From positions 314,135 to 378,134 of the forward strand of contig LNAC01000347.1 in NCBI GenBank assembly GCA_002007465.1: a stretch of 64,000 nt of DNA. The letters are read 5' to 3'. The notes under the pieces are model-generated. The model saw only the letters and a program-made list of their open reading frames with translations. It was not told the DNA's origin and did no database searches. Source of the stretch: Ailurus styani (Eukaryota > Chordata > Mammalia > Carnivora > Ailuridae). The position numbers and the translations under genes are program-made. The first letter of the stretch is position 1, and each line of letters begins with the position of its first letter. Positions 22,197-34,494 of the stretch are shown in pieces.

Positions 22197-22898
22197 ATGT
22201 CTGTGTTTGTTGAGTACAGCTTTGCCCAAAGGCCGAAGGCCTGAGCTGATGACATTGAGGGGGCCTTTCTGTGGCTCCCCGAGATGCAATAATTCCAATG
22301 TTGGCGTGGGAGGGCCCTGGTGGCCTGCCTGCATCAGCCTTTCTGTGGTATTTAGTGTTCTTCCATTTTAGAATTTCAGAGCATTTCCGGACAAGTCAGA
22401 CAATTGGATGATCATCACATTGCCCGTGAGGAAATACCACTGTGTTGGGAGATACTTACTAGGGTGGTACAGAAAATAAATAGCAAAGACTAAAATTCAA
22501 ATTTTGACCATTTGAACAATGAGTACCTATTATGTGCAAGTGGAATGTGAGGTGCGAGGGCAGAGAGATGAAGGGAGCACAATGAGTGTCCCTGCCGATG
22601 CCAAGGGCAGGCCTGCATGTCAGTGACCCCAGGGAAGGGCTGGCAGTGAGGTGGGGACGGGGTGCTGTGGTGGCTGGGGGAGAGAGCTGACATGGGACAG
22701 GAGGCTCTTGAGGTGATGTTTGAGCTGGACTCAGGGAAAGGAAGGAGTAGATTCTGATCTGGAGGCCTGGCTGAGCCAGTGGGGCACTGTCCCCCTCTAA
22801 CAGAGAGATGTCATGCAGCATACAGGGTCGCTCTAGCCTACTTTCTAGCTTTTGTGTGTGGGACAGGAAAAGTGGGAACACTGGGTCCATTTTTTAAA

Positions 22899-22923
22899 TC
22901 TTTATTATTATTATTATTATTTT
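22899..22923. repeat. (TTA)n microsatellite
   Basis: About seven TTA units adjoining a minus-strand SINE tail. Confidence 0.9.
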
Positions 22924-23109
22924 ATAAGATTTTATTTATTTGACAGAGAGAGACACAGCAAGAGAGGGAACACAAGCAGGGCGAGTGGGAGAGGGAGAAG
23001 CAGGCTTCCACTGAGCATGGATCCCGATGCAGGGTTCGATCCCTAGGACCCCAGGATCATGTCCTGAGCTGAAGGCAGATGCTTAACGACTGAGCCACCC
23101 AGGCACCCC
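22923..23109 (-). mobile_element. Can-SINE, minus
   Basis: TAAGATTTTATTTATTTGAC through GAGCCACCCAGGCACCCC, preceded by a (TTA)n stretch. Confidence 0.9.
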
Positions 23110-23350
23110 CCATTTTTTGTTCTTAGACAAAACTAACTTGAGTCCTGACACAGAGTCACAGAATCAGATATTAGAGCAGAAAACCACTTCGCTTCCTCAA
23201 GTCCATTGTTCCAATTGCACAGAAAGTAAACCCAAGGACCAAGAGGTACTCCGAGTCACAGGATTTGGTGCCTTTGGCCCTACCCATCAGATATGGACTA
23301 GATCAAGCAAATTCTGAGAGAACTGATTTAAGTAATCAAACTGCTGTCTT

Positions 23351-23540
23351 GGGGCACCTGGGTGTCTCAGTGGGTTAAGCCTCTGCTTTCGGCTTAGGTC
23401 ATGATCTCAGGGTCCTGGGATCGAGCCCCACATCGGGCTCTCTGCTCATTGGGGAGGCTGCTTCCCCCTCTTTCCCTGCCTGCCTCTCTGCCTACTTGTG
23501 ATCACTCTCTCTGTCAAATAAATACATAAAATTTAAAAAA
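23351..23540 (+). mobile_element. Can-SINE with target-site duplication
   Basis: Head GGGGCACCTGGGTGTCTCAG; AACTGCTGTCTT before and AACTGCCGTCTT after. Confidence 0.92.
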
Positions 23541-23965
23541 AAACTGCCGTCTTACAAATGATGTATATTTTGTATCCCATTCTCCCTATATACTCTATGT
23601 ATTCTGTAAAGGAAAACGAAGAAATTGGACCCAGAACGTATTGGGCCGACATTCAGTGGTATTATGGGAAAAAGACTTCCGTTTGGTGTTCATCAAAAGA
23701 CCAGATATGTTGCAAAAAATGGATGTGTCAAGAGCATCTCAGTTTTTTTCAGAATAATGGTTTGGGGCAATCTACAAGATGTGACAGTCACAGAAAATTA
23801 TTCTGTTTGAGTTAAAAAGAGCACCTTTAAAGAGAGCACTAAATGATTCCAACAACAGTCTTTACCCAAGTGATGTAAGCTTGGTTGGTCAGGTTTCCAT
23901 CCCAGGTGGGTCCCATGAGAAAGGCAAAGGCCGGCTCCCCATACCCAGTATTAAAAACCCAAGGA

Positions 23966-24121
23966 GGGGGTGCTTGGCTGGCTCAGTCAGTGGAGCATCT
24001 GACTCTTAATCTTGGGGTCTTGCGTTCAAGTCCCACATTTGGTACATAAATTACTTAAAAAAATAAAATAAATTCAAAAGATAATAATATAAAAATAAAA
24101 ACCTTTCCTTAAAAAAAAAAA
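23966..24121 (+). mobile_element. tRNA-derived SINE, short older type
   Basis: GGGGGTGCTTGGCTGGCTCA with CTCTTAATCTTGGGGTC and an A-rich tail. Confidence 0.75.
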
Positions 24122-24489
24122 GCACAAAAATCAGGGAGATGGTGATTATTCTGCAGGACAGGTGAAGGCATTCAAACATCACTACATCATTTGCTATTAA
24201 AAGCAGTCAACAAGCCTGTGAGCTTAGTCCATGTGATGATGCATTTGAGTTGATCCTGGGACCCAGTTCCTCTTTGTCTGCATTCACTTTGCCTCCATTG
24301 TAGACAGTCGGTGCTGGGGAGGTCCCTGCTGGGTTCCCTGATGTTTGATTGCAGAATGAGGCCAACTAGAGCATGGCCACATCACTGGTTTCCATATTTG
24401 GACTTTGAACTACAAAGTACTTCCAGTGCCTCTCATTCTCAAATCCTCAAAAGATTTCATGATCTTTGGATCTTTTGCAACCTTTGTTT

Positions 24490-24770
24490 TGAGTCAGCCT
24501 GGGTTCCTCTCTCAGTTCTATCACCTATTAGTTATGTAACCTTGGGCAAGTCACTTGTGTCTCAGTTTCCTTATCTAGAAAACTGGGGAGAGGCAGGCTG
24601 GTGATCATAATACTATGGGCAAGTTGCTTGTGCCTCAGTTTCCTTGTCTGTAAAATAGGGATAATAATAATAGTGCCCTGGTGGAGTGTTGAGAATGGAA
24701 TAGATTAATATGCAAAGCACTTGTAATGATACTGTACACATAACAAGTATTAAAATTGTCATTACTATCT
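24490..24770 (+). mobile_element. MIR relic with internal duplication
   Basis: Two successive MIR cores: GTAACCTTGGGCAAGTCACT with CTCAGTTTCCTTATCT, then GGGCAAGTTGCTTGTGCCTC with AGTTTCCTTGTCTGTAAAAT. Confidence 0.7.
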
Positions 24771-25059
24771 TTTTGGCTTATTTGGTGTATTAGGAGGCTA
24801 AGTGTGGATTAATTCTAGTAAGTGCTTTATCCAAGTTAATTCTTGGAGGCAGAACTGTATTTAGAGTACTGCCCATTAGTTGGTTAACTAATGCCCAAGA
24901 AGGGATGGGCTGCTGCATTCCATTCCCTTCTCAGGCAATCTGTATCACAAGCTGTGAATTCAAATACTGTCAGAGGCAGAGGGAGAAATACAGAAGATTC
25001 AGAGAAGCTGGGTATGTGCTTGTGAAGCAGTAAAGGAATTGTTCTTCTCCTTTATTTTA

Positions 25060-25253
25060 TTTTAAAGATTTTATTTATTTATTTGACAGAGAGAGAGAGA
25101 GATCACAAGTAGGCAGAGAGGCAGGCAGAGAGAGAGGAGGAAGCAGACTCCCTGCCGAGCAGGGAGCCCGATGCGGGGCTCGATCCCAGGACCCTGAAAT
25201 CATGACCTGAGCTGAAGGCAGAGGCTTTAACCCACTGAGCCACCCAGGTGCCC
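25060..25253 (-). mobile_element. Can-SINE, minus
   Basis: Tail TTTTAAAGATTTTATTTATT, GAGCCACCCAGGTGCCC at the head. Confidence 0.93.
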
Positions 25254-25403
25254 ACTCTTCTCTTTTAAAAAAAAAAAAAAAGCACACATTTTTTCTTCTC
25301 CAATTTTTCTCCAATCAGGAGGGTTTTTTCACGCTGTCTTTTACTTTATCACTTTTGATGGAGGTCCAGGAACAGAGAAATATTTTTCTTATTTCTTTCT
25401 TTC

Positions 25404-25614
25404 TTTTTTTTTTTTTTAAGATTTTATTTATTTATTTATTTATTTATTTGACAGAGAGAGAGAGCGAGCACAAGCAGGGGGAGCAGCAGGCAAAGGGAGA
25501 GGGAGAAGCAGGCTCACCAAGCAGGGAGCGTGATGCAGGACTCAGTCCTAGGACCCTGGGATCATGACCTGAGCCAAAGGCAGATGTCCAATGACTGAGC
25601 CACCCAGGTGCCCC
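25404..25614 (-). mobile_element. Can-SINE, minus, with target-site duplication
   Basis: Long (TTTA)n tail. GAAATATTTTTCTT lies on both sides (about 25377 and 25617). Confidence 0.93.
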
Positions 25615-26179
25615 AAGAAATATTTTTCTTCCAGTAAAACAAGTTGTGTGAAGGTACAAAAATAAATGACAACTGAAAGTATTGGCAATCGATGTGGTGT
25701 TCATTTTAGGGACAGCAGGCAGGATGGGGACCGTGACAAGCCTGGGGTCCTTTGCTCAGTCTAAAAGGATGGTGACATTTCTCTATCTTTTTATTACCAT
25801 CGAAGGCTACGGAGCTGGTGTTATTAGCTCTTCAGTTTTTCCAGAGAAGCCCAAATCTCATTTTTATAGGAGAGTTCCTGTTTTTAAATATGGATTCAAA
25901 GCATACCTATGAATTCAGTTCTCAGTCTGCTGGTTTGCAATCCCTGGTCCACATGGTGTGGAATCTCCATATGCAAATGTCATATATTCAGGGATTTCAG
26001 CCAGAGTTGTGAAGTCTTGTCCACTGGGTCTGTATTTCAGAGAGGAATGCCCTTGTTCATTGGGTCAGTAAGCACAGACTTCTGATTCCATTCCTAAAAC
26101 ACTCCACTTTGAGTGAATGAAAAGCATAGCTCCAGGATTCAGATGCTCATTTGAAAGCCTTTGGGACTTAGGTTGGAGA

Positions 26180-26642
26180 GTAGCAGGCTAAATAATAATC
26201 CCCAAAGATATCAGGTCCCCGGAACCTGTGAATGTTACCTTGTATGGCAAAGTAGACTGCAAATGTGATTACATTAAGGGATTGGAGGTGAGGAGCCTTG
26301 ATTATCAGGTGGACCCTAAATGCAATTACAAGTTCTTATAAGAGAGAAGCAGAGGGAGGTTTGACACCACCCAGAAGAGAAGGCCATGGGACCCCAGAGG
26401 CAGAGACTGGAGCGATGTGGCCAGGGCCAAGGAATGCCAGCGGCCACCAGAAGCTGGAAGAGACAAGGAAGGGATTCCCCCTAGAGCCTCTGAAGGAAGC
26501 GCCTTCACCTTGATCTCAGCCCACGGAGAAGCCCAGTACTGGTTTCAGACTCTGCCTCCCGAATTGTGAGAGAATAAATTTCTGTTGCTTTAAGCCACCA
26601 GGTTTATGGTAGTTTGTTACACCAGCCACGGGAAACGAACAT
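26180..26642 (+). mobile_element. MaLR-type solo LTR (MLT1-like)
   Basis: An ancient non-coding LTR relic with the class pattern CAGGTCCCCGGAACCTGTGA, TTACCTTGTATGGCAAAGTA, GTTCTTATAAGAGAG, TTGTGAGAGAATAAATTTCT and TTTAAGCCACCAGGTTTATG. No internal viral gene is seen. Subfamily assigned by recollection only. Confidence 0.7.
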
Positions 26643-27083
26643 AGCTGATAAGGAAAAAATTTTATATTTTTTTAAAGATTGGTTTTTTGGTCAGCATATG
26701 GGCAAATGGCATGTCCTCAGCAAGAGAACTTAGCCGTTATTTCAAGATCTGTGGCCCAGCACCTAGAGAGTCCTAGCCGGTGGTTTACAAAGTGACTTCA
26801 CTTTATTTGTGCACTTTTAGCATCCTCATGGTCTCCATCCCTCCCCGGAACCTGCCCCCCACCCCCCTGCCATGTCTCCTGGTCACGTGCATGTTCCACC
26901 TCCCTCGCTAGACCGGGAAGGTCCTAGAGGCCAGATCCACCTTCAGCTCTTTGGCTCTTGTGTCTCAGAACTGAGCATAGTCGCTTGTGCATAATTTTTC
27001 ACCCATGTGATATGTTTTGGATACTTTCCTTCTTTGAGCATATTTCAGATATTCCTGTATATCTGAAATAAATATTTGTATAC

Positions 27084-27280
27084 TTTTTTTTAAAGATGTA
27101 TTTATTTTTTTTGAGAGAGAGAGAGAGAAAGAGGAGGAGTCAGTGGGGGGGGGCAGAGGGAGAGGGAGAGAGAATCTTAAGCAGACTCCATGCTGAGCAC
27201 GGAACCCAACACAGGGCTCGATCCTGATATCCTGATATCATGACTCGAGCCAAAACCAAGACTGCACCACTCAGGCGCCC
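27084..27280 (-). mobile_element. Can-SINE, minus
   Basis: Diverged copy ending CACTCAGGCGCCC; AAATATTTGTATA is duplicated around it. Confidence 0.85.
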
Positions 27281-28899
27281 TTAAATATTTGTATATTTCT
27301 ATAGAAATATATATTTCACATATTTCCATATTGTGCAACATAAATGTGGGTAAACCTCACAAAAAATTGTAAAATTTTTTACCAATTGTAAAGAACCCAA
27401 AAGTAGAAACTGTCTTCTATTTCTGAACTGAGATCTCAATAGAATGACTTAGAGACACGATGTTGTGGAGAGGAGCCGATATGATGGGCTTTGAGAGCAA
27501 CTAGAATGATATGACTGATTTCTTTTTATACTAAGTTGAGACTTCAGTTAGCTACAGTTAAAAACATAGCTTACGTTAGTGGCTTTTGTTCTAAACAAGC
27601 ATTCCAAAATACCGAGTTAATAAGATACACTGCAATACCCAACTTTTCATTTCACATATGCATTTTACACATTTGATGCTTGCCTGCTTTTTTCTAAAAA
27701 CCCAGCTCTGTGGATGTAGAATTGTCTCAGGCATCAAAGAGGAGTGTAGTACAAATAGTCATTAGTATGCTGAAACAGCTTTCCTGTTAAAACTCAGACT
27801 GAGGGTTCTATGATTTTCTTGGTTGTCTAACTTAAGCACCCTTGCTCCGTGTGGTTTTACTATCAGTAACGTACAGACCGGGTCCCACGTGGGCGTCAGA
27901 ACAGTCTTGTCTGTTGGGCCATGGTGAGAGGATTTGTAGAATCTGGGTTTCAGTGCCAGCTGTAGAGAGTACTTGTCTGGGAAAGCCATCTGCCTAACAT
28001 GGAGGGACCTTCAAGTCCCAAGAGAAGTTGGGTTTGGATAAATCCTGGGGAGAAGAAGGAAGCCCAGTCCTAACTGGCTAGTTGTCCAGCAGCCCTGAGT
28101 GACACCCAGGGCCATTTTTGGACACTCATCCTTGTTTCACCCCAAGATTTGGAGTCATTTGTTCTTCCAAAATGGAAGTGGATCATGGTGGATGGAAAAT
28201 GAACCTTAGGCTAACAAAATTACTTCTTCTAATTTGTCTCCACCTGTATTCCTCTTTCAGTCTCCAAAACTTTGCTAGCAACAGAAGTTCAATCACTACA
28301 TTGCACCTCCCGTATAGATAGAATTTTGTATTTTGTCTCTGAAGTCAGAGTAGCCTTTCCTACCGTATCCAGAATGCTTTTAGCTGTACTCGATGGACTA
28401 TCTAACATTGGCTTCAGCAGCAAAGACCTTTAATTAGGTCATATAATGAGAAATCAAAGGCTGATAGTTTCAGAGATCATGCAGCACCCCAATGCTGTCA
28501 TCACAGACTCAGACTCTTTCTTTTTATCCATTCTCAGCACAGGATTCTCATGTTTAGAGCTGATTTCTCATTGTCACTAGAAGGCTGTCTCAGCCCTAAA
28601 TATTACCGTTTTATGCAACCGTTTTTAAGGCAGAAGCATAGTGCAACCTCTTTGTCATCTGTCTTTATCAGGGAGGACGTTCCTTCGCAGAAGACTTTCT
28701 CTTTCCCTTACCAGCTCACTTTCCTTTCCAGCTTATGAGTGAGAGCCGTAGTCCATTCCTAAACAAATTTTAATGGCAAGTGGGATTGCTTTGCTTGGCT
28801 TAGACTGATCAGAGTTCATGCCCTGGGGCTGTGATAGGTGACTGCCATCCCTGATTATGTGGGATCCTGAATATAATCAGGGCTTTGAAAATTAAGCAA

Positions 28900-29088
28900 G
28901 GGTGCCTGGGTGGCTCAGTGGGTTAAGCCTCTGCCTTCGGCTCAGGTCATGATCTCAGGGTCCTGGGATCGAGTCCCACATCAGGCTCCCTGCTTAGTAG
29001 GGAGCCTGCTTCCCCCTCTCTCTCTTCCTGCCTCTCTGCCTACTTGTGATCTCTCTCTCTCTGTCAAATAAATAAATAAAATCTTAAA
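28900..29088 (+). mobile_element. Can-SINE followed by (GAAA)n tail
   Basis: Full SINE; the tail grades into GAAA repeats to about 29,111, then repeats the target site (ATTAAGCAAG / GTTAAGCAAG). Confidence 0.92.
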
Positions 29089-29111
29089 AGAAAGAAAGAA
29101 AGAAAGAAAGT
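29087..29111. repeat. (GAAA)n microsatellite
   Basis: GAAA units forming the tail of the SINE at 28,900. Confidence 0.9.
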
Positions 29112-29854
29112 TAAGCAAGAAGGACAGCGTTGCTATTGGGTAGATCAGCAAAGGCACCCGCTGCCTCTTACTTCTTTTTTCTAGTCCATTGTTCATCACC
29201 CTGTTGTTTTCCTAGAGCAGCAGCGAGGTTTTGTTCAGTTTCAGATGATGACATGAGTCATCATATTTGGGCCACCACAGAAATGGTGAACAACTGAAAA
29301 TACTGATCTCAAATGTATTTAACCACTTTCTGCTGGGATGTGCTCAGAACTGACTGTGGGTGGACTGATGCTTCTTGTGTAATGCTAATTTGAATAATAC
29401 CACTGCATTTTTTTAGTATGGGAAATAATTCACCAGAGTACAGACTAGCGAGCTCAGACAGTGGTCATGGTCCTGTTCTCTGGATCCAGACATAACGCCA
29501 TGAATCCCTTTCTCTTACACCCTTCTATACACTTGAAACAATGATCAGGGCTCCCCAAGTCTCTCTTGTACTTCAGGTATTCCTCCTTCAACTGCTCTGG
29601 TTATGCTTTTATTTCGGCCCTTTTTTATATTCTTTAATGTCTGTCTTGAAGTTTGTCACCCCAAGTTGAAATGACCAGAGTCGTGCAATGTATCAACCTT
29701 GTCTGAGTGCTGTGTTCCTAACAAGAGCTCCAATCAGGCATTGCCTTTGGAGCAAATAAAATAAACAACCTTACTTGTAGTTGTCTCCTGAGCATCTGAG
29801 CTTCTCCAGTGGGACATTTTGTACAAACCTCAAATCCTACACCTTAGGAAACAG

Positions 29855-30700
29855 AACCCATCATCTCCGCACCTTGTCCAAGTAGTGCGTGCACACACAT
29901 TCCGTATTCCAAACCTGTCTCTCCCGTATCTAAGAGCCATCCAGTCCAGAGCCTTTGTTCAGGCCTTCAACATGTATCATGCGGATGGTGCTGCAAACTC
30001 TCCAGACTAGTCTCTCTGCCTCTGGTCTCTCTGTCCTAACATCTGTGTGGTCTCCAAAGGGACCTTCCTCATGCCATTTCCCTGCCTAAAAGCTCTGGAG
30101 AGCTCCTCTCTGCACGGTAAGACCAAACTCCTCCGTGACAAATACAAGCCTTCACAACTGGGCCCCACCCTGACTTTCTAGGCATATCCTGCCGTTTCCT
30201 TACTGCCCTCCATGGTCTTTATGCCTTAGTCCCCTGCTTCACAGCCTGGTTGCACGTTAGAGTCACCTGGAGAGCTTTCTTAACTACTGGAACTCATTCC
30301 CCACCCCTGACCTGACCCTTAGAGGTGGGGCCTGGGCATCAGTATTTGTTAAAAGGTGATTCTAATGTTCAGCCCGGGATGGAACTGCTGGCCACTTGCC
30401 AAGGTCCTGTACCACCAACCTTTTGCACATAGAGTCCTCCGTCTATAATTCCTTTCTCTCCCTTTTCTGTCTAATAAAACTTGGCTCATTCTTTGAAACC
30501 TCAGTACTGCCTCTTCTCTGAAGGGTCGTCAAATCCCTCCCTCTATCTAAGAGTTGGTTGCTCTCTCTACTGTGTTCTCATAGTGCTTTCTACATTTTTC
30601 ATGAGTGTGTGAGTTGTGAGTTATTTAAGGAAGGACACTTACCTTATTCATAGTGTGCCCCAAAAGCCTTGCATAATACTTAGCATCTCAGTAAAGTAAA
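29855..30700. mobile_element. L2-type LINE relic
   Basis: Phrases such as CCATTTCCCTGCCTAAAAGC and GACACTTACCTTATTCATAG fit an old L2 element in fragments, split by a MER5A copy. Confidence 0.5.
30240..30395. mobile_element. MER5A-like DNA transposon relic nested in L2
   Basis: TTAGAGTCACCTGGAGAGCT and GGGCATCAGTATTTGTTAAA then GTGATTCTAATGTTCAGC match MER5A. L2-like text lies on both sides. Confidence 0.7.
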
Positions 30701-31507
30701 TTTCAAGAAAATTCTACACTGTCAACCTGATATCAGTCCCCAAAGAGACACTAGTTTGATCCATTGTACAGTCATCATGTGATCACCTGAAATAACGTAA
30801 GATTAAAAAGCAGCCAACACGGCATGGTGAGAGTCAAATGTTGCTGGAGTAATTGAATTTTGTTCTGTGATAAGATGACAAACTACAACAAGGAGAAGTT
30901 GTGAGGGCGACTGTGTGTTAAATGAATGACTCACTCTATCTTGACTTCACTAAAGTTCTTAATTCTTTCACAAATGGCTTTCTCAATGATAATCTAGAAG
31001 CGTTGTCCCAGTTATACAATTTAATTGGATGAGGAAGTACTGGGACATTAACTACCAAAGAAAGGCTTCTACAATTAATAATTTATAGATATGAATCAGT
31101 AATATAATGCCACTGCAAAAAAAAAAAAAGTGGGGGAGAGCCCACGTACTCCTGGAATGTACATCGTTATTAAGGTTGGTCACCATGGCTCATCAAGGGG
31201 ATGGAGAAATGTGTGAGGACCCAGAGATGAATGCCAACGATAATTAAAGGAGTGGAAAAAGGTCCTATGAGGAAAGGTTGCATAATTAAAGCAGAAGGCT
31301 GAGAGACACACATTTGATTACGATTTCATGTACACACACATTTTTGTGGGATAGTTTCTTTTATATCTGCAACAAAACAAAGTATGAAGAAATTAGCTTA
31401 AATTAGAACAGGCAAGGTTTAGTTGGACATTAAGAAAAATATTCTGATTAACTGGATTACAAAATGCAAATCCGATCATGTTATTTTTAAGTTAAAAAAA
31501 AAACCTT

Positions 31508-31718
31508 GGGGCGCCTCTGTGGCTTGGTTGGTTAAGCATCTCCCTTTGGCTCAGGTTGTGGTCCTGGGGTCCTGGGGCCCTGGGATCGAGCCCCACATCA
31601 GGCTCCCTGCTCAGTAGGAAGCCTGCTTCTCCCTCTGCCCGGGTCCCTCCCCCTGCTTGTGCTCTCACTCTCTAGGTCAAATAAATAAATAAAATGTTTT
31701 AAAATAAGAAAAAAAAAA
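31508..31718 (+). mobile_element. Can-SINE
   Basis: Head GGGGCGCCTCTGTGGCTTGG with AAATAAATAAATAAAATG tail. Forms an inverted pair with the copy at 31,886. Confidence 0.92.
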
Positions 31719-31885
31719 CAGTTGGAGGTAAATATGAAAAAGAAGAAAAGAGGGAAAATAAATAGAGTCAAAAATTGCTTATGTTGTGGTTCAAGTACTC
31801 TTTCTGTGTTGTTCTGAGGTACAGCCATGATGTATGATAGTGTTCTAATATTAGGTTTTATTGAATAAATCTATGCTTTTATGTC

Positions 31886-32092
31886 TTTTTTTTTAAGATT
31901 TTATTTATTTATTTTGACAGAGAGAGAGAGAGAGAGAGAGATCACAAGTAGGCTGAGAGGCAGGCAGAGAGAGAGGAGGAAGCAGGCTCCTTGCTGAGCA
32001 GGGAGCCCAATGCAGGCCTCCATCCCAGGACCCTGAGATCATGACCTGAGCCAAAGGCAGAGGCTTTAACCCACTGAGCCACCCAGGTGCCC
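31886..32092 (-). mobile_element. Can-SINE, minus, with target-site duplication
   Basis: CTATGCTTTTATGTCTT occurs before it and again immediately after its GTGCCC end, a long perfect duplication. Confidence 0.95.
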
Positions 32093-32149
32093 TATGCTTT
32101 TATGTCTTAAGCTGAAATAAAATGTTTGTGATATGTATCTTTTTAAAGA

Positions 32150-32560
32150 TTCCCTTCCTCTACCATTTTGAGAACTTTTTAAACTTCTAAGTAGAATAAT
32201 TTCAAACATACAGAAAACTTGCAAGAATGGTGCAAATAATATACCTTTACCCAAATTTACCTGTTGTTAACATTTTACCCCATTTGTTCCCTCTCTCTCT
32301 ACACTCACACCATTCCCTGCACCCCCCCCCCACATTCTTTTTGCTCTACCCAGTTGAGAATAAATTGCATATATCATGGTCCTTTACTTATAAATCTTTC
32401 AGGGTATATTTTCTAAAAATAAGACTGCACTCTTCTTACAGAACCACAGGACAGGTATCAACTTTAGTAAATTTAATGCAGATGCAATACTTTTTCCTCA
32501 TCTACCATCTATATTCCAATCTTCTCCATTGGCCCCGTGATGTCCTTTGTAGCACTTTCA
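32150..32560 (-). mobile_element. Older LINE-1 3' fragment, minus strand
   Basis: The pattern AATTTCAAACATACAGAAAA then CTGTTGTTAACATTTTACCC is typical of old L1M 3' regions in antisense and parallels the copy at 34,495. Confidence 0.5.
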
Positions 32561-33280
32561 TCTCCTTTGGTACAGGATCCAGTCAAAGCCTGTGTTTTTC
32601 AAAATGGCATCTGAGGCCCTCCACCAACAAAGCTCTGGGGTTCTCTCTCTCCAGTTCCAAGCTCCCCACCTTTTCCTCCCTCCCAGGTTGACGCCTTTGT
32701 TTCCGCTCCTTGGATGGCTAGAATGTTTTACCTTACCAAACATCTACTTTTCTTGTTCTCTCAAGCTCCATCTTTTGTAAAGACTTTACTTATGCCCATC
32801 CTCAGCCCAGATGGAATTGACCCAATGGGAAGCCAGCCGGGAGGTGTGGGGGTCCCTTTAACCCCGCCCACATCCTGAACCTGAAACCTAAGCATACTTG
32901 AAATATCTTAGTGCATATTCATGAGTACATATGTGGGCCCACACACTACCCTTATCCCCCTGCCATGAGACTCTGAGAGCTTTGAAAAAAGGAACAATAT
33001 TTTATACTCTTTGTGTCCCTGGGCTTGAACATAGGGTCTGTCACATAGGAGGTGCTTTATGAGTACTGAAGTGGAAGACGTCACTGTAAAGAGTTGCCGT
33101 AGGAAGTTGCAGGGAGTTTGGTCCTGTTGTGCTTCAAGAGGAAGGAAAATGCCCCTTTAATCAGGGCCTTACAGTGGCACTGGGGGAGGGGAATGAGTTT
33201 GGTGTGGGAGAGTTTGTTCTCTGAAGGCTCTCCAGTTCTATTATAGAGTGTGATGAAATCCGACATAAGCTTTACATTTA

Positions 33281-33483
33281 TTTTATTTTTTAAAAAGCTT
33301 TTATTTATTTATTTGACAGAGAGAGAGAGAGAGATCACAAGTAGGCAGAGAGGCAGGCAGAGGGAGAGGGGGAAGCAGGCTCCCCGCTGAGTGGAGAGCC
33401 TGATGTGGGACTCAATCCCAGGACCCTGAGATCATGACCTGAGCCGAAGGCACAGGCTTAACTCACTGAGCCACCCAGGCGCC
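33281..33483 (-). mobile_element. Can-SINE, minus, with target-site duplication
   Basis: ATAAGCTTTACATTTA flanks it on both sides. Confidence 0.95.
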
Positions 33484-33529
33484 AATAAGCTTTACATTTA
33501 AAGCTTCTCAAAGACCCACAGAACCTTCA

Positions 33530-34368
33530 CAAGAACAGACTGGATTTTTTTTTCACCCATCCCCCTACCTACCTCCCCTCTAGCAACCGCAGTTCTTTGT
33601 ATTTAAGAGTCTGGTTTTTGATCTCTTTTTGTTTTGTTTTGTTTCTTAAATTCCACATATGAGTTAAATCATATGGTATTTGTCTTTCTCTGACTGACTT
33701 GTTTCACTTAGAATTATTCTCTCTGGGTCCATCCTTGTCATTACCAATGGCAAGATTTCATTCTTTCTGATGGCTGAGTAATATTCCATTGTGAGTATAT
33801 AGCACATCTTTATCCATCAGTCTATCAGAGGACACCTGGGCTGCTTCCATATGTTGGCTTTTCTAAATAATGTTGCAAAAAATATAGGGGTGCATATATG
33901 TTTTTGAATTCCTGTTTTTATTTTCTTTGGGTAAATATCCAGTAGTGAAATTACTGGATCAGATGGTAATTCCGTTTTTAATTTTTTGAGGCATCTCCAT
34001 GCTGTTTTCCACATGCTGCACCAGTTTGCATTCATGAACAGTGAATGAGTTCCTTTTTCTTCACATATTCACCAACACTTGTTTCATGTGTTTTTTATGT
34101 TAGCTGTTCTGAAAGGTGTGAGGTGATATGTTGGTGGTGGTTTTGACTTGCATTTCCCTGATGATGAGTGATATTGAGCATCATTTCATGTGTCTGTTGG
34201 TCATCTCTATGTCTTCTTTGAAAAAATGTCTATTCAGGTCCTCTGCCCATTTTTAGTTTCTTTGGTAATGAGTTGTGTAAGTTCTTTATATACTTTGGAT
34301 ATTAACCCCTAATCAGATACATCATTTGCAAATATCTTCTCCCCTTTAGTAGAATATGACTGGATTTG
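33530..34368 (-). mobile_element. LINE-1 fragment, minus strand
   Basis: The plus strand reads as the complement of the L1 3' half (CTGATGGCTGAGTAATATTCCATTGTG, GGGTAAATATCCAGTAGTG and TTTCCCTGATGATGAGTGAT are diagnostic). It ends 3' near an oligo-T at 33,545. Frames are broken. Confidence 0.85.
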
Positions 34369-34369
34369 T

Positions 34370-34492
34370 TTTTTTTTTGAGATTTTATCAAACACTTTTA
34401 ATGTAATCTCTACCCCCAGTTTGGGGTTCAAACTTTAACAACTCTGAGATCAAGAGTCACATGCTCTACTGACCAAGCCAGCTAGGTGCTCC
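34370..34492 (-). mobile_element. tRNA-derived SINE, short older type, minus
   Basis: Complement of the short type, CCAAGCCAGCTAGGTGCTCC at the head end, inserted at the edge of L1 sequence; CTGGATTT on both sides. Confidence 0.7.
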
Positions 34493-34494
34493 TG

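Noticed and set aside
26180..26642. A possible endogenous retrovirus with coding capacity
   Set aside because: Only a solo LTR-like relic is visible, with no internal gag, pol or env-like frame nearby.
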